Shown here: one piece after another, positions 1-12,300 of the stretch
Position numbering within the stretch: the first letter of the stretch is position 1
Layout: each line of letters begins with the position of its first letter
Origin: Pigoraptor vietnamica
Taxonomy: Eukaryota; Opisthokonta; Filasterea
Direction of reading: 5' to 3'
Length of the DNA stretch: 36,368 nucleotides
Assembly (NCBI GenBank): GCA_943704525.1
Contig: CALSCQ010002322.1
Span: 1 to 36,368, forward strand
Notes under the pieces: generated by a model
What the model saw: the letters and a program-made list of their open reading frames with translations, nothing else
What the model was told of the DNA's origin: nothing
The model's database searches: none
Program-made: the position numbers and the translations under genes

Positions 1-33
1 CCCGCCCCCTCCCCCGACCTTCGTCTGACACAG

Positions 34-3000
34 GTACAACAAGGTCAACAGGACGCGAAATGCCTTCCACCTTGGCGCACCGCCGTCCGCGGACACGTGC
101 GCGGAGTCCATTTTCGATACCAAGCCGTTCTGGACGCGCTCCACCGCGCCCGTCTCCGGCCGCGGCAACACGATCGCGTTTGTGAATAGGCAGCAGCTTA
201 CGCCGGTGACATTCGCGCCCTCTGGCGTCGTCGTGTCGATCGGTAATATTGCCGCTTCGAATTGCTCTGGCGCCGTCCAGTTCTACAAGGACCCTATCGG
301 GTCAACGGCGCTTTCGGCGGGCGACGCGCTTTTCGCGAACAACACGGCGTACCTTTCCATCGTCGGCTTGGGCGCATTTGGCGGCTGTGAAGTGCCGTAC
401 ACTGTGACACAGGGGGGATCTGCGACGGGCGTGCTGCATATCCGCGCGAACACGGCGCCAGTGGCAAGGAACTTCACCATCACGGCGGCAGAAGACAGCC
501 CCGAGATTACCGTCGGTCTCACCGGCACAGATGCCGAACACGAGTCCATTAGCAGCGTCATCATCACGTCACTCCCGTCCAAAGGGCACCTGTACGCGGT
601 GGGTGACTGAAACGCGTCCAGGCTGCCGGTGCATATGGAGTTTGACTGGTGTCATCATGCGCTGAACTTACTGCATGCCGAGTATTGTCCTGGTGTTCGG
701 GTCATCAGGAGGCGAGACGTCGTTGAATTGCATGAGCTCAAGCCCTTTTGCCTCTCCCGGGCGCAGCTGAAGGACGATTTTTCCCTCGATTTCCCCGTTC
801 TGACGGCCAACACGACCCTCCCGACGCCCGGCGGCGGCGTGCAATTTTTTCCGCTCCCCAACGACAATGGCGTGCCGTACACATCCTTCCAGTACGCGGT
901 CGTTGACTGGTCGGGCGCCGTGTCCTCCCCAAGGACAGTCACCATCAACATCGAGGCTGTGGACGACTTGCCCGCCGCTACGAGCAACCCGTACGCTCTT
1001 GCGTTCGAGCCTGGCGATGAGCTTTTGGTGTCGGGGATGGCACTCGCGGGGACGTTCACGTTGTCGTTTTACATTCGCATTCCCGCGGCTCCCTCCACGC
1101 GCTACAACGTCCTGGTCACGAAACCGCACGCGCAGTTCTCGCTCGATTATCTCGCTGCGGGCATTCTCCGCCTCTTTGTTGCTGGACAGCAGGCAGCGTC
1201 TGCGCCCCTCCCGCCCGGGAATGACTGGCACCACGTCGTGCTCTCGGCCGCCGGAACGTCGTTTCTCATTTTCGTCGATGGCGTCGCGGGATCCTCTGTG
1301 GCGCAGTCGACGAACGGAGCGTTCGTGGCTTCGAGTCTCCTCGTTGGCGGCACCTACGGCGGCGCTCCCGGGTTCCACGGTGCACTCGACGAGGTGAATA
1401 GCTGTGGGATGCAGCACGTACGCGAGTTTGGCCAATGGATTGCCGTTCCATGCAGTATAGATTGATGGCCGCACAGCAGGTGCTGATGGGATGCTCTTGC
1501 CCTGATCCCGCACAGCTCGCGCTGTATGCGACGGCAACAGATTCCCCGGCGCGCGCAACAGCTCTCACGGGATCCAAGCCCCTCGCGGGCGCTGCCCCCA
1601 ACCGCAACATTTCGGCGTACTTTGCGTTCGATGCCGGCGTTGGGCTCACAGCGCCGTGCATTTCGCCCAGCACTTGCACTGCTGTCGCCTACCTGGGGAA
1701 CAATCCGGGTGTGTTGGCATCAGATGTCGTGTTCGGAACTGCTGTGTGTGTGGGTGGCACTTCGGGTGGGATTGTTGCGCATTCTAGTGTACGTGACCGA
1801 ATGCTAATTGTGTTTGTTTTTTTTTTGTTTTTGTTTTTGGTGCCGGCTGACTCTCGATCTTGATGACCGTAGCAAATTTCTCCAAGTTGCCCACGTGGAT
1901 GGTCGCACCGCCGCAAATGGATGCCCAGAGCGCGACGTTCCCGCACTTCAACGAGCACTTTACAAACGAGGACTCGCCTGTAAGTCCATGCGCTGTTACA
2001 TTATGTTCGTATGTGTACAGATCGAAATCGGATGTCCTTTTTTTTCCCTTTTAACCAACTAAATTGCTCCAGGTCGTCATCACACTCGACTCCTCCGACG
2101 TTGACACCCCCTCTGAGATTGTGGGAACGCTCCTCCTCACGCCGCCGTCGAAGGGCACGCTGTACCAGTACGACGAGAGCGCCCCGAGCAAGCGCGGTCC
2201 CGTCTTGCAGCCTTACCTCTTCTGGAAAAACACGCTCAAGCCCGTGACGCAGTACGCATACAGGGTCGCTGAGATGCCCAACGGCGTACCTTGCTGCAAC
2301 AAGACGACGTTTTTCTCGAGCGCGAACAGCGGCACGGACGTGTCCAAGCAGTGCCAGTGGTGCGAGCGCACGGACCCGACACTTCGCGTCGGAACCCAGT
2401 ATGGCCTCGCGATCTACGGCATTTTCGCCCTCCTGCACAACGACGGCAAGCCGTCGAAGTACAATCCGGACACCTCTAACAAGGGCTACGGCAACCTCGA
2501 GCAGGCGTACTGCCCGTCCACACCGGGAGAGACGCTCGTGAACGGCATGCGCGACTGCGTCACCGCGCCGTCGTCGCCCTCCTTGCAGAATCCGTTCAAT
2601 TGGACGTGCGCGCACGGCGAGAACGACTTTTTTGACGTCGGCTTTGAGCGGCCGCTGTATCTGTCGGGGGCAGCCGTTTACGAGAACTACAACCCCGGCG
2701 CGACTGTGAAGATCCTCGCACGGCATCCTGCGACAAGTCAGTGGCTGCCTGTGTGGTCGGGACCGGCGCAGACGGAGCTGTACGACAGCAAGGGAACGTA
2801 CACGGGCCCCTACAACGTATTCCAGCCCAACACATGCAACACGGCCTTCGGTGTCACGACCCTTCGGTTCGAGCGCGCCAACCATCTGGTCCCGTCCTGT
2901 GAGTTTCGACTTTCAGCACGCTTTTTGGTCCCGTCGCCCGTTCCAACGGCCCGTTTTTGTGTGTCGTCTCCGCTGACCACATGTCGCCAATTGCAGCAAT

Positions 3001-6000
3001 TTTCAAGAATTTCTGACATTTGTCGCCTTTTCCGCCGCCCTCGCGCAGGGAATGAGGTCGAGTCGGTGTCAATGACCGGCACTGAAGGGCTAAAGGACGG
3101 CGTCGTGACCGATCGCCTCCGCCGTGTCGTGTACGTCCCCGACGCAAACGCCAACGGCAGAGGGGCCGATTTCTTTACGTACACGGCGTCGGACTGCCTC
3201 TTCAATGGCGCCCGTGAGGCGCCCGCTGCGACTCGCACGATTTCCATCGTCCCTGTGAACGATCTCCCGTCAGCGCCGCCGAGCGTTGGCCCCGGATTTA
3301 CTCTGTACGAGGGCTCGTCGATTGCCATCACACTAGCCGCGATTGACGTGGATGGGAACGAGACGCTGACCTTCAGCCTTGTTGCGGCTCCGTCCCTCGG
3401 AGCTTTGTCGCACAACGGAGCTGCATTCACGTCGGCGGTTGTGGCAGCGACGGGCATTACTGCCACGGTTGACGTCCTTTACGCCTCGTCCGGGTGCGGG
3501 ACGGACACGTTCTCGTACGCGGCGAGCGACGCAATCGGCCCGTCGGCGCCCATCAGCGTGGTCATTACGACCGTGTGTAGTAAGAGCGGAACTCCAACGT
3601 CCGCGATCGTGGCTCCCGCTGTGATCGTCCCGTTGGCTGCTGTGGTGGCCGTCCTCTGTTTCGTCTTCGTGGCGCGGCGACGCATGCGCACACTGGAAGC
3701 CCGGTTCAACGCGTGGATGATACCGCGCTCGGAGCTTATCCTCGGCCAGCGACTGGGCGAGGTGGGAATTCCCGTTTTTGGATGATTATGAGACAGGGAT
3801 TCGAACTGATTTTGCTCGCTATATTGTTTGTTCGATTTTCTCCACAAACAAATGTTACTGATTCATATCGCAATTGCGCCTTTCGCCATCCAGGGCTCCT
3901 TTGGTGGGTCACAGCAAAGGGTTCACGCATGTTCCGACTTTCAAATTGACGGGCTCACAAGGGATACTGTGCATAAGATTGCCTTCTTCGGTTTGGACTC
4001 TGCGGCTTGGCGTTCCAAACGGCTGCTGCTGTTAGCCGCGTGCACGCTGACCTTTTTTGACCTGTCCAACGTCCGCAGGCGTCGTGTACAAGGGCGAGTT
4101 CCGCGGGACTGTCGTCGCCATCAAATTGGTGAGCGTCACTGTTGATCTGCCGTGGCTGTCGAGGGCATCAACCGGCTTTGGTCGCCGGCATACATCATTC
4201 AGCGTGCCCTCGGCAGCTTTGTACAAAACTCTCATGCAGTTTTCGACTTGCGTACTCCACAGGTCAAGCCGAAAACAGACGGAGCCGTCGAGAGTGATGC
4301 GCCGCCGGTGACGAAAGGGGCCTCAAGCATCCATCTGTCTTATGCCGCGGGCGCATTCCCTCGCCTGGAGATGCCGACGTCGAAGGCCGGTCCGCGGTCG
4401 CCGGTACATGCGCAGGCGCGGTCCCCGCCACCCGGCAATCCGACCGAGATCCGGAGACTTTCTGTCGCGGAGGTCACAGCAAAGGGACTTATGCGGGCAA
4501 TGTCGTCGGAGAAGGAGGGCCTGCGGCGCCGTGCCAGCTGGGCTCTCTTTGCGTCTGTCGTCAGCGGCAGTCGTGATGATCTCGATTCGGACGGGGCGTC
4601 GACGGGCGAGCTGAACGGCGACGCGGACGAGAGGCAGCGGCGCCTTTTGCGCTTGTTTATCAAGGAGATTGAGACCATGTGCCAGTTGCGACATCCGAAT
4701 ATCACTCTCTTCATGTACGTAACTGAACCCGCGCTTGTCTGTCGGCTTTCGTGCAAGACAGTCTCTGCTGTTATTGTGCGCGTGATTTGCCCTATGCGCA
4801 TTGACACGCGCCGGTTTTCTTGGCGTGCTTGACTAGCTGTCGGTATGGCCAAGCGAACTGACCGGCAGTCGGTGCTGCGGGATTGTTGTGTATATTTTTT
4901 TCTCGTTGTTGACATCGTTTCATCGCTTTCAATTCGCCAGGGGGGCCTCGCTGGACACGCCCGAGAAGGCACTCGTGATCGAGTTCATGGAGGGCGGCAA
5001 CCTTCTCGCGAAACTACTGTCTCCCGAGCCGCTGAGCTGGGAAGTGCGCGTGGGATTTGCGCTCGACGCTGCACGGGGTATGCTCTACTTGCACTCGGCA
5101 AACCCGCCGGTCCTCCACAGGTCAGTGCGGTGCAGACGGTCTGAAGTATCAGGCGATGGAGGGCGCCGTAGAAAGTTCCTGCCGCTTCGAGTCAGTCGAT
5201 TTTTCATCTGTGTGTGCGTTTCCTGTGATCCTCGCTTTTCGGAGACGCCGGAGTTCGCCGAGTGTCGAATTCCGCCGCCTATTCAGCTGCCGGCTTTTTA
5301 CCCTACGTGATTTGCTGTGATCCTGAGACACCGTAGAAAGCAGTTCCGCCGTGCAGCCCGTCAATTTTCGTGGGGATCGGACTGAGGCCGTTAGTGATGT
5401 TTTCAGCAGGCCTCTTTCTTTCGATTGGGGCTGACACTAGCGCTCGTGCAATGCGACCCTCCACTGTTGCAGGGACTTGAAGTCCAGCAATCTGCTCCTC
5501 GACAGGTTCAACCGGTGTGTGCGCGCGCCGGGCGGCGTTCGTTGGCATTGTGCCGTTTTTTTTGTGCGCTTCCGTGCGCCGGCGGTTGCGGGATTCAGAT
5601 GGAGTGCCATCACAACGATTGAGCACTTTTTGCCATATCATATCATATGTCGCTGGCGTCTGGAATCTGAGGATGAGAGTCTGCAGGGGGACGCACTTGG
5701 AGGAGTGTGCGTGGTTTGCTCACGCCTCCTTCCAACAGGGTCAAAGTGGCGGACTTTGGGCTGGCGTGTTTCCAGTCAGAGACGGACCTGAGCAACGCCG
5801 CCGTTGGCACGACCGCCTTCATGGCACCCGAGCTCTTCGTCGCGAGATCCGTGCCGCTCGTGTACAGCGAAGTGCAGGACGTCTACTCGTTCGGTGCGTG
5901 ATGCGTGTACATGTCGCTTGATTGTATGTGCGGTCGCCCGGTGACGTGTGTGCTGGTGGATTGCAGGCGTCGTACTTTGCGAGATTGCGTCGCGCAATCG

Positions 6001-6298
6001 CCCGTTTGCCGACGTCGCGGGCCCAAACGATTCCCGCTTCAGTGTCGTGCGTCGCGTGCTGTACGAAGGCGCGCGGCCGGTCGGTCTGCTTCACGCCGAC
6101 ACCCCCGCGGGGCTTCGCTCTCTTATCGACGACTGTCTTGTCGCCGAATACGAGACCCGGCCGTACTTCCGAGAAATACTCGAACGGCTCAGCGAAGTGG
6201 ACGTGGCACTGCGAAGCACCGTGCAAAAGGGCGGCGCCTGGCCGGTGGACGACGGCGCGCTGTTGGACGAGGCCGTGGCCATCACCGCCATCGAGTGA
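34..6298 (+). CDS. Receptor-like TKL-family protein kinase with composite ectodomain (5' end missing)
   Basis: Predicted single-pass receptor kinase that would phosphorylate cytoplasmic Ser/Thr (TKL type) after an external signal. Exons: 34-598, 767-1393, 1456-1792, 1873-1979, 2073-2898, 3049-3761, 3894-3903, 4079-4128, 4263-4714, 4941-5120, 5473-5514, 5739-5893, 5967-6298. Phases agree throughout and give about 1,464 residues. The ectodomain has cadherin-like/tandem-95-type segments (AEDSPEITV, then SSPRTVTINIEAVDDLP), a laminin-G/concanavalin-like fold (NDWHHVVLSA, FHGALDE), a pappalysin/FBXL4-like module (YENYNPGATVKILA, WSGP, WNEVESVSMTG) and another cadherin-like repeat. One membrane helix (about 3598-3675) precedes RRRMR. 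The kinase has RLGE-GSFGVVYKG, VVAIK, the alpha-C Glu in KEIETM, HRDLKSSN, ADFGLA and MAPEL, so it should be active. The kinase assignment is firm. The ectodomain names rest on pattern memory, and the donor at 1793 is the least certain boundary. Confidence 0.88.
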
Positions 6299-6448
6299 GC
6301 GGAACCTGTGTGATGGCGACGTCCAGCACGGACGTTGGTCGCTGCAAAGAAATGAACGCAGAGTCTCGTTTGTTTTTCGAAGGGGATGATCAGCCGAGTG
6401 CAAAAAGTAAGGGAGCACGACACGCACGGATCCAAAACTTGCACCGTT

Positions 6449-8944
6449 TTACTTTCGGCGGCCAGTCTTCCGCTTGACCTCGTTGGGGTTGCGCTTTCCC
6501 CAGCCAACCTGCACGTCGGCGCCACGGAACCGGCGCGGATCCGCCGCACCAAACGGCGATGCGGAGGCGACGTAGTCGGGATCGAACACGTCCACGCCCT
6601 TGTCACGCCTCTGCTGTCCGCGCGTGCGACTCGCGTGCTTGAGCTGGTCTTCGCGGAGAATGAGGTCTTTGTTGTGGCGGCCGCCGGTCGGCGCAGGGAT
6701 GGAATACTGGGATTGGGGAGGTCGTCGTCAGTGCCAGTCCGTCATTTCTTTCATGGTGTCGGGAAATGCACAACAAAAACAAGAGTCCAATTCACGCCAG
6801 ATTGAAGGCAACGCACTCAATCTTGCTATCGTACATTGCAAACACACGAAACGCGAACACACGCGCGTAAACACGCGCACCACCCAACACCGACCTTTGT
6901 GCCGCGGAGGTTCACGGGCTTGTTTCGGTTGGCGTGGTAGTGCGTGACTCCGTTTTCGTCCACAGAAATTGCGATGCGCCGCAGTGTGTTGTTGCCGCAC
7001 GAACCACAAAATTGCCGCGTCATGTCCTTCGTTATCCTACAAGGGAAGGGAAGTGCTGGTGAGCGACTTCCCATGCGACTGCGTGCGCGTGTGCATACAT
7101 GCATTCTAATTTAAAGGTGGGAATGTGCGATTAATAACCCACTTGAAGCAAGCGTGACACTTGAACACAAACGTCCGCGCGCGCTTGACGAGCATTCCGT
7201 CCACGGAGAGCACGTGGAGGCCCATCTGAATCAGCACGTTCTGCGGGAGCGAAAATTCATGCGTCAGAATAACAGCAGTTACTGAATTCCCACAGCATCA
7301 TGCGTCAGAATTAACCACTGACTATCCCGCACCGCAGGGGGGATGCCACGGCGGTCACAAAGGCCGTGCGTTCGACGCGAGTGCGACGGAATGCAAATCT
7401 CGCACCACGGGGACATTCGTTCTCAGCGACACAGCAAACACACGCCCTGAAGATACGTCAAGGACATTTCGGCCCAGGCGCGCTCTTGCAAGACCTCTCA
7501 CCTGCAGCGAAAAATCTGTCGAAACGCACGCGACTCTCCTCCGCGCGTCCACATCCGCCCACTTGTCCACTGGCACCTCGTCATCGTTCAGCGTATGGTT
7601 CCCCGCCCCAATGTTGTCCGGCGTAATCCACCCCTCGTTGTCGCTGTCTGCGCCCTCCTCCTCCCCCGCCTGCGCGTCAACGTGACCCTCGCCGCCTTCA
7701 GAGTCCCCGCTGGCCTCTTCAGAATCCGTTGCGCTCGCAGACGCACCCTCTGCCGCGGCAGCCGATTCGCCATTCGACGCGCCCTCTGGAGCCTCCGTCG
7801 TGATGTTCATGCGCCGGTTGTCTGCGCACACGCGGATCGCGTCAGCGTCGCGCACATGCAGTACACTCTATCGCAGGACTTTGGACAGTGCAAAATCCTG
7901 TTTCCGCGCACTTACGCACAATAGGCCACACGCTACTCTTTGTCGCGAGGACTGATGCACTTTCGCACACAATAGGCCACACGTTACACACTCACATTCG
8001 TCGCGGGAGGGAGAGTGGAGGAATGCCGCCACGGAAAACGGCTTGACGGTCTTCTCCTCCGCAAACGGCGTCGACGGCGCGCGCTGTTCCGCGGACGGGT
8101 AGAAGAAGCCGGCGGTGCTGCCAGCAACGGCGCCCGTGCCAGCCTTCACAGTCACCTGCGTGTGCAGCGGCCAACCGTGAGAGAAGTGGCATATGCAATA
8201 GCGGAGGGTCCACGGCGTCGTGATGGACTTCCGCGATGCGATGCGAGCAACCATGTCAAACAGGATAAAAAGATAATGGACTCACGGGAGGTGTGCGTAC
8301 ACTGACGTAGGTGCAAGTGAAAATATGCCACGTGAGGTCGCATTAACAGTTGCGCGGCAAACGAGGCCCACCTGTGGCGTGGGCTGCTTCTTGATATGTT
8401 CCGCCCCATTGAGCTCCTTCTCGAGTGTGTACGTCAGCGCCAACACGCGCAAATCAACAACGGAGAGGGCCGCAAAGTCGCCTGTAAGCTTCGAAAAGCG
8501 TATCACTGCAACAGGGGCGCGAGAATGTCAGCCAATCATGCGATTTTGTGTGAGTGTGTTGGTCAAAGGGCTGTCCCCCCCCCCATCCACCTCACCCCCA
8601 GCATGAAACAGTAAATCGCCCTTCACAAACTTTGCGACATCCCACAGCATAGGGCGGGGCAATCGCACACCTTCTTGCATTGCCTCCGGTGTGGGCTCGC
8701 GAAACTTGAGCGTGTAAGGCAGCGCTTCGATGGCCTGGCGCGTGCGCACGTCCTTGATCTCCGCAATAACGTCGGGGAGGGTGTAAAACTCGCTCCCCAT
8801 GCGCTCCAGTCGCGCGCCGCGAATAAACGCGCCCGTGTCCACGACAAGCGTCACATTATTATTGGACGCCGCAGGGGATGGCGCTGCCGCACCCCCCTGC
8901 GCGGGTGCCGCGGGCGGCGTCGCTGCGTTTGAATCGTTGCTCAT
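6449..8944 (-). CDS. NOB1: NOB1 endonuclease (20S pre-rRNA 3'-end maturation)
   Basis: NOB1 cleaves 20S pre-rRNA at site D to make the 18S 3' end in late pre-40S particles. Exons, 5' to 3' on the minus strand: 8944-8671, 8505-8372, 8155-7996, 7821-7502, 7240-7143, 7036-6895, 6706-6449; 461 residues, all phases consistent. The PIN domain starts at LVVDTGAFIRG. Acidic residues that fit the metal site are D36, E62, D101 (KLTGDF) and D109. An Ala/Glu/Asp-rich low-complexity linker follows, then the conserved EGWITPDNI and STDFSLQNVLIQMGLHVL. The zinc ribbon has two Cys pairs, CHACFK and FCGSCG. The tail keeps the family motif VDVFDPDYVASASPF and ends in basic residues. The gene converges on the kinase gene and shares a divergent promoter with the next gene. 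Identity is secure. The third exon lies in a poorly conserved region and is the least certain. Confidence 0.93.
7258..7311. repeat. 13-bp direct repeat in a NOB1 intron
   Basis: CATGCGTCAGAAT occurs at 7258-7270 and again at 7299-7311, just upstream (in the sense of transcription) of the exon that begins at 7240. No mobile element is visible between the copies. Confidence 0.6.
7915..8010. repeat. Imperfect tandem repeat across an exon edge in NOB1
   Basis: Two copies of a unit of about 50 bp, each containing AATAGGCCACACG followed by a TCGTCGCG-like segment, start near 7915 and 7964. The copy at higher coordinates covers the 3' end of the third NOB1 exon and its donor. The other copy lies wholly within the intron. 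Confidence 0.7.
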
Positions 8945-9356
8945 TTTGTCTTCTTGAGAGCGAATGGCAAATGTGTGCGGCGTTATAGAGTGAGTGAATA
9001 TGAAGGGCGATCGGCTGCAACGGCCAACACGTGCTGCGTAATCAATTTTCGCTCCGAGCGACTAATATCTGGAATTCGCTCTCCACATCTGTCCAATGAA
9101 ATATTTGTTATTTATTAGTGATTTTAATTCTAGGATGTAGTATATTTTTTATTTCTTTCTGAGTAACAAAATTTACTTTTCCGATACGACGTAAATCGGA
9201 TGTTGCCAAGACAACGTTCCACTTCAGCCTCACACACGCACACACGCACACTCGTTGTCTGTTTTTCTTTATTAGAACCCGAGCTCTGCGCCTCTCCGTT
9301 CACAGGTGCGTTGGGACACCATTTCGCCTATTTATCTCTCTGGGAAAGGGGCGAAA
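8945..9356. promoter_or_regulatory. Divergent promoter region between NOB1 and the axonemal repeat gene
   Basis: The 412 bp between two start codons that face away from each other. Bases 9060-9190 are strongly AT-rich against the GC-rich genes, followed by a short CA-rich stretch near 9230-9255. No convincing TATA box or other named site was picked out. A shared bidirectional promoter is inferred from the layout only. Confidence 0.45.
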
Positions 9357-12300
9357 ATGGCGGACACGTCGTCCTCCCCGGCGGACGCCGCACTCGCAGC
9401 GCGGCGGAGGGAGATCTACATTGAAGAGAGGCAGGCCGGTCGTCGCGTGGCGGGCGCTGCAAAGGCCCAGGACCGCCTGAGGGACATTTTCGCAGAGGAC
9501 GAGGCGGGCAGGTTGCAATCGGAGGCGCAGGCGGCGTATGTGCGGCACCAGCTGCAGGGCCGGGACGGGCGCGCTGCCGGTGGGGAGACGCGCTTGTGTG
9601 TGAATCATCGAGTTTATTGGACATGTTTTTGCGCTTGAGTAAATCCATGGCATGCATTGTCTTTTTATATTGGACGTCCGTTTGAGTGGCTCTGTGGATG
9701 TCTGAATTGGCACTTTGTCGAGGTACGCCACGCCAAACGCAGCGCCAGTTGGAGTAATGGACTGAAGATCGCCCCCAATCTGACTGTGTGTTGGCTTGTG
9801 CAGAGCTGCGAACGGACCTGCAGTCGACGCACTTTCAGTTTGGGCTCCGCGATGGCGACCACAGCGGAACGGTGTTTCGTGAGTCATACAAGGGCGACAA
9901 GGTCGGCGAGGTGAGTGGGAGGACATGCTGGCGGCTTTGTTCGCAAGAGAGGTGCATACTTTGAAAGTGTGGCTAATGTAAGCGTGCGACTGACGTCCGC
10001 GATCGTCGGTGCAGCGCGCGCAACCCGTCGTGAAGAAGGGCTCCTCCAACAGCCACATATATGTGAGTGCGCCGGCACGGTTTATCTCTCTCATTTTATG
10101 TCCCAGTGCGCGATCCTTGGCACTGCTCGTGTGCGTTTCTCGTGCTGCCGTTTCCTCTGTCGCACAAAATGGGTGTACGAGTGCTCACGTAGTGCAAATG
10201 CGTATGTGTGCGCGCGTGCAGGACCTTACCGCACGGCTTGACGACGACGTTGACTTGCGGCGATCAATGTACAACAAGTCGTATTCGGACTACCAGGTGC
10301 GTACTAGGGGGAGACGAGGGTGGTTCCCTTCAAACACAAACACGCGCACACCTTCAAGCTATGTTTTGCACTTGGACGAACGACGTGCGTTGTGTGCTGT
10401 GCAACGTTGCTCACGTGGTGTGGATGCTGTCGCAGGGCAACGCCGAGATTTCGAGCAGCCGCATTCGCGACCGCAACTCGCGCTACTTCCGCGCGTCCCA
10501 CTTTGACCTCGGCAGCCAGGCGAGCGACCTGCAGTCCGTCACTCGCAGCGCGTACGTGGCCCTCCCGCCGGAGGAGAATTCGGTGACTGGAAAAGAGATT
10601 GCGAAGAAGCTCGCGGAGACGCATGTGCTGCAGCCGACGGAGAAGGAAGTGCCGCCAATGGGGATCAGCATTACGCGGGACGGTGGGGCGATGCTCAGTG
10701 CCGTGCACGACAGTTGAATTCGTGTGCGCGGTTGACTGGGCTCTATGTGCGTGTGTGTCTGTGTGCGTGTGCGCGTGTGGTGTATGCTCATGTGCGCAGG
10801 GTGTGGACGTGTGGGCGCAAGTGGTGCATTCTATTTTCTTGCTTGAGGGGATTCCGTCTCATGCACCTCTGTGTTCCACAGACTTCCGGCCTCTGCCGCA
10901 AGAGTGCCTGTCCGAGAAGAGGGACTCGTCATACGGCGCATACGTTCGCGGGACGCACTTCACGGTGGGTCGTCTATGTTACATTCGACGCTCAATGCGA
11001 TTTAGTGTTGTGTGGTGTGTGGCCCACATGGGGTGTGTTTGTGTCCTTCTTTGATGCGCACCGTGCTCTAGTCTCTGTCGACTGGGATTTCTGAGTCCCT
11101 TCACCCGGCAAACTCAGCTTGGCACCTCGACCGACGAGCCCGTGAGCGACTACAGCAGCCACTTTGTGGGCCACACGGCGCGGAAAGAGTCGGCGTGCAA
11201 ACCCGTCCACGTCCCCGTGAGCAAGTCGAACGTCATTTGCGGCGACGTCGCGCCCACCGGTGCCTCGACGCAGCGCAGCGACTTTACGCGCATCAACGCA
11301 GACAAGCAGGTGCGTCGCGATATACTGCCCCAGTTTGTCGACATGTATGCGTGTTTTGTGTTACCCACGTGTGTGCATGTTTTTGTGCGTCGTCGGCGAT
11401 TGTGGCGGGTAAAGAACAGCCTGGCGGTTGTTCTCACTGTTCCTGTTTGGCTGTCCAGGAATACGACGAGCGCATGACATCAATGGCAAACTCAAAAGTG
11501 CGTATGAGCTCCGTTGGCCTGGGTCCACTCTCTGCTTTCGTTTGTGCTCACGTGTCATGTTTCGTTTTTCTGTTTTTCTGTCCGCCTTACCCTCACATTC
11601 ATATACACGACCGCACGCACACACGCACGCACCTTGCCCAACACGCGCACAAGCAACACACACACATCCACATGCACACACGCACATGCACACACTGTGT
11701 TTCTCCTCTCGTTCACTTTATCACAAGGGCACTCTTTTTCTCATTATTGGTTTCACGCTTGTTCTCTACTTGCAGCGCCTCGGTCGCGAGTCGTTTGTCA
11801 TGGGCAATCCCGACGCGCGCGGGGACGAGCACACGCGCAGCCTCACGAAGGCGTCGTACGGAAAGCCCTGTCGCTCTGAGCGGCTCGAGCTCAAGCGCCA
11901 CGTCGCTGTTGCGGGGCTTATCTCCGAGGAAGACGGCGTCGACCCCGACAGCTACACGAGCACCGTGCAGCAGGTGATTACGAGTGCTGTCACGTGCGCG
12001 CGGACCGCTACGTGCCCTTCATTTTTTTGCTTTGGCCCTAACTTGAGGTGTCATTGTTTTGCAGTCGTCGTACCGCCCGTGGGACAAGGGCGCACTGGGA
12101 ACAAAGCCCGAGATTCGCTCTCTACGAGCAACAACATTCACCTTGGTGAGTCTTTTGTTGGCGATGGGAGTCAATTTCTCTCAGAACCCCGCTGTCCGTG
12201 CTTGCTTCGCTGTCTGTTCGTCGGCGTCTAATTCCCACCGTACGCCAAATCCTTGTGAAGGGTTACGACGCACCGAACTTTGAGACGGAGGTGAAGAGCC

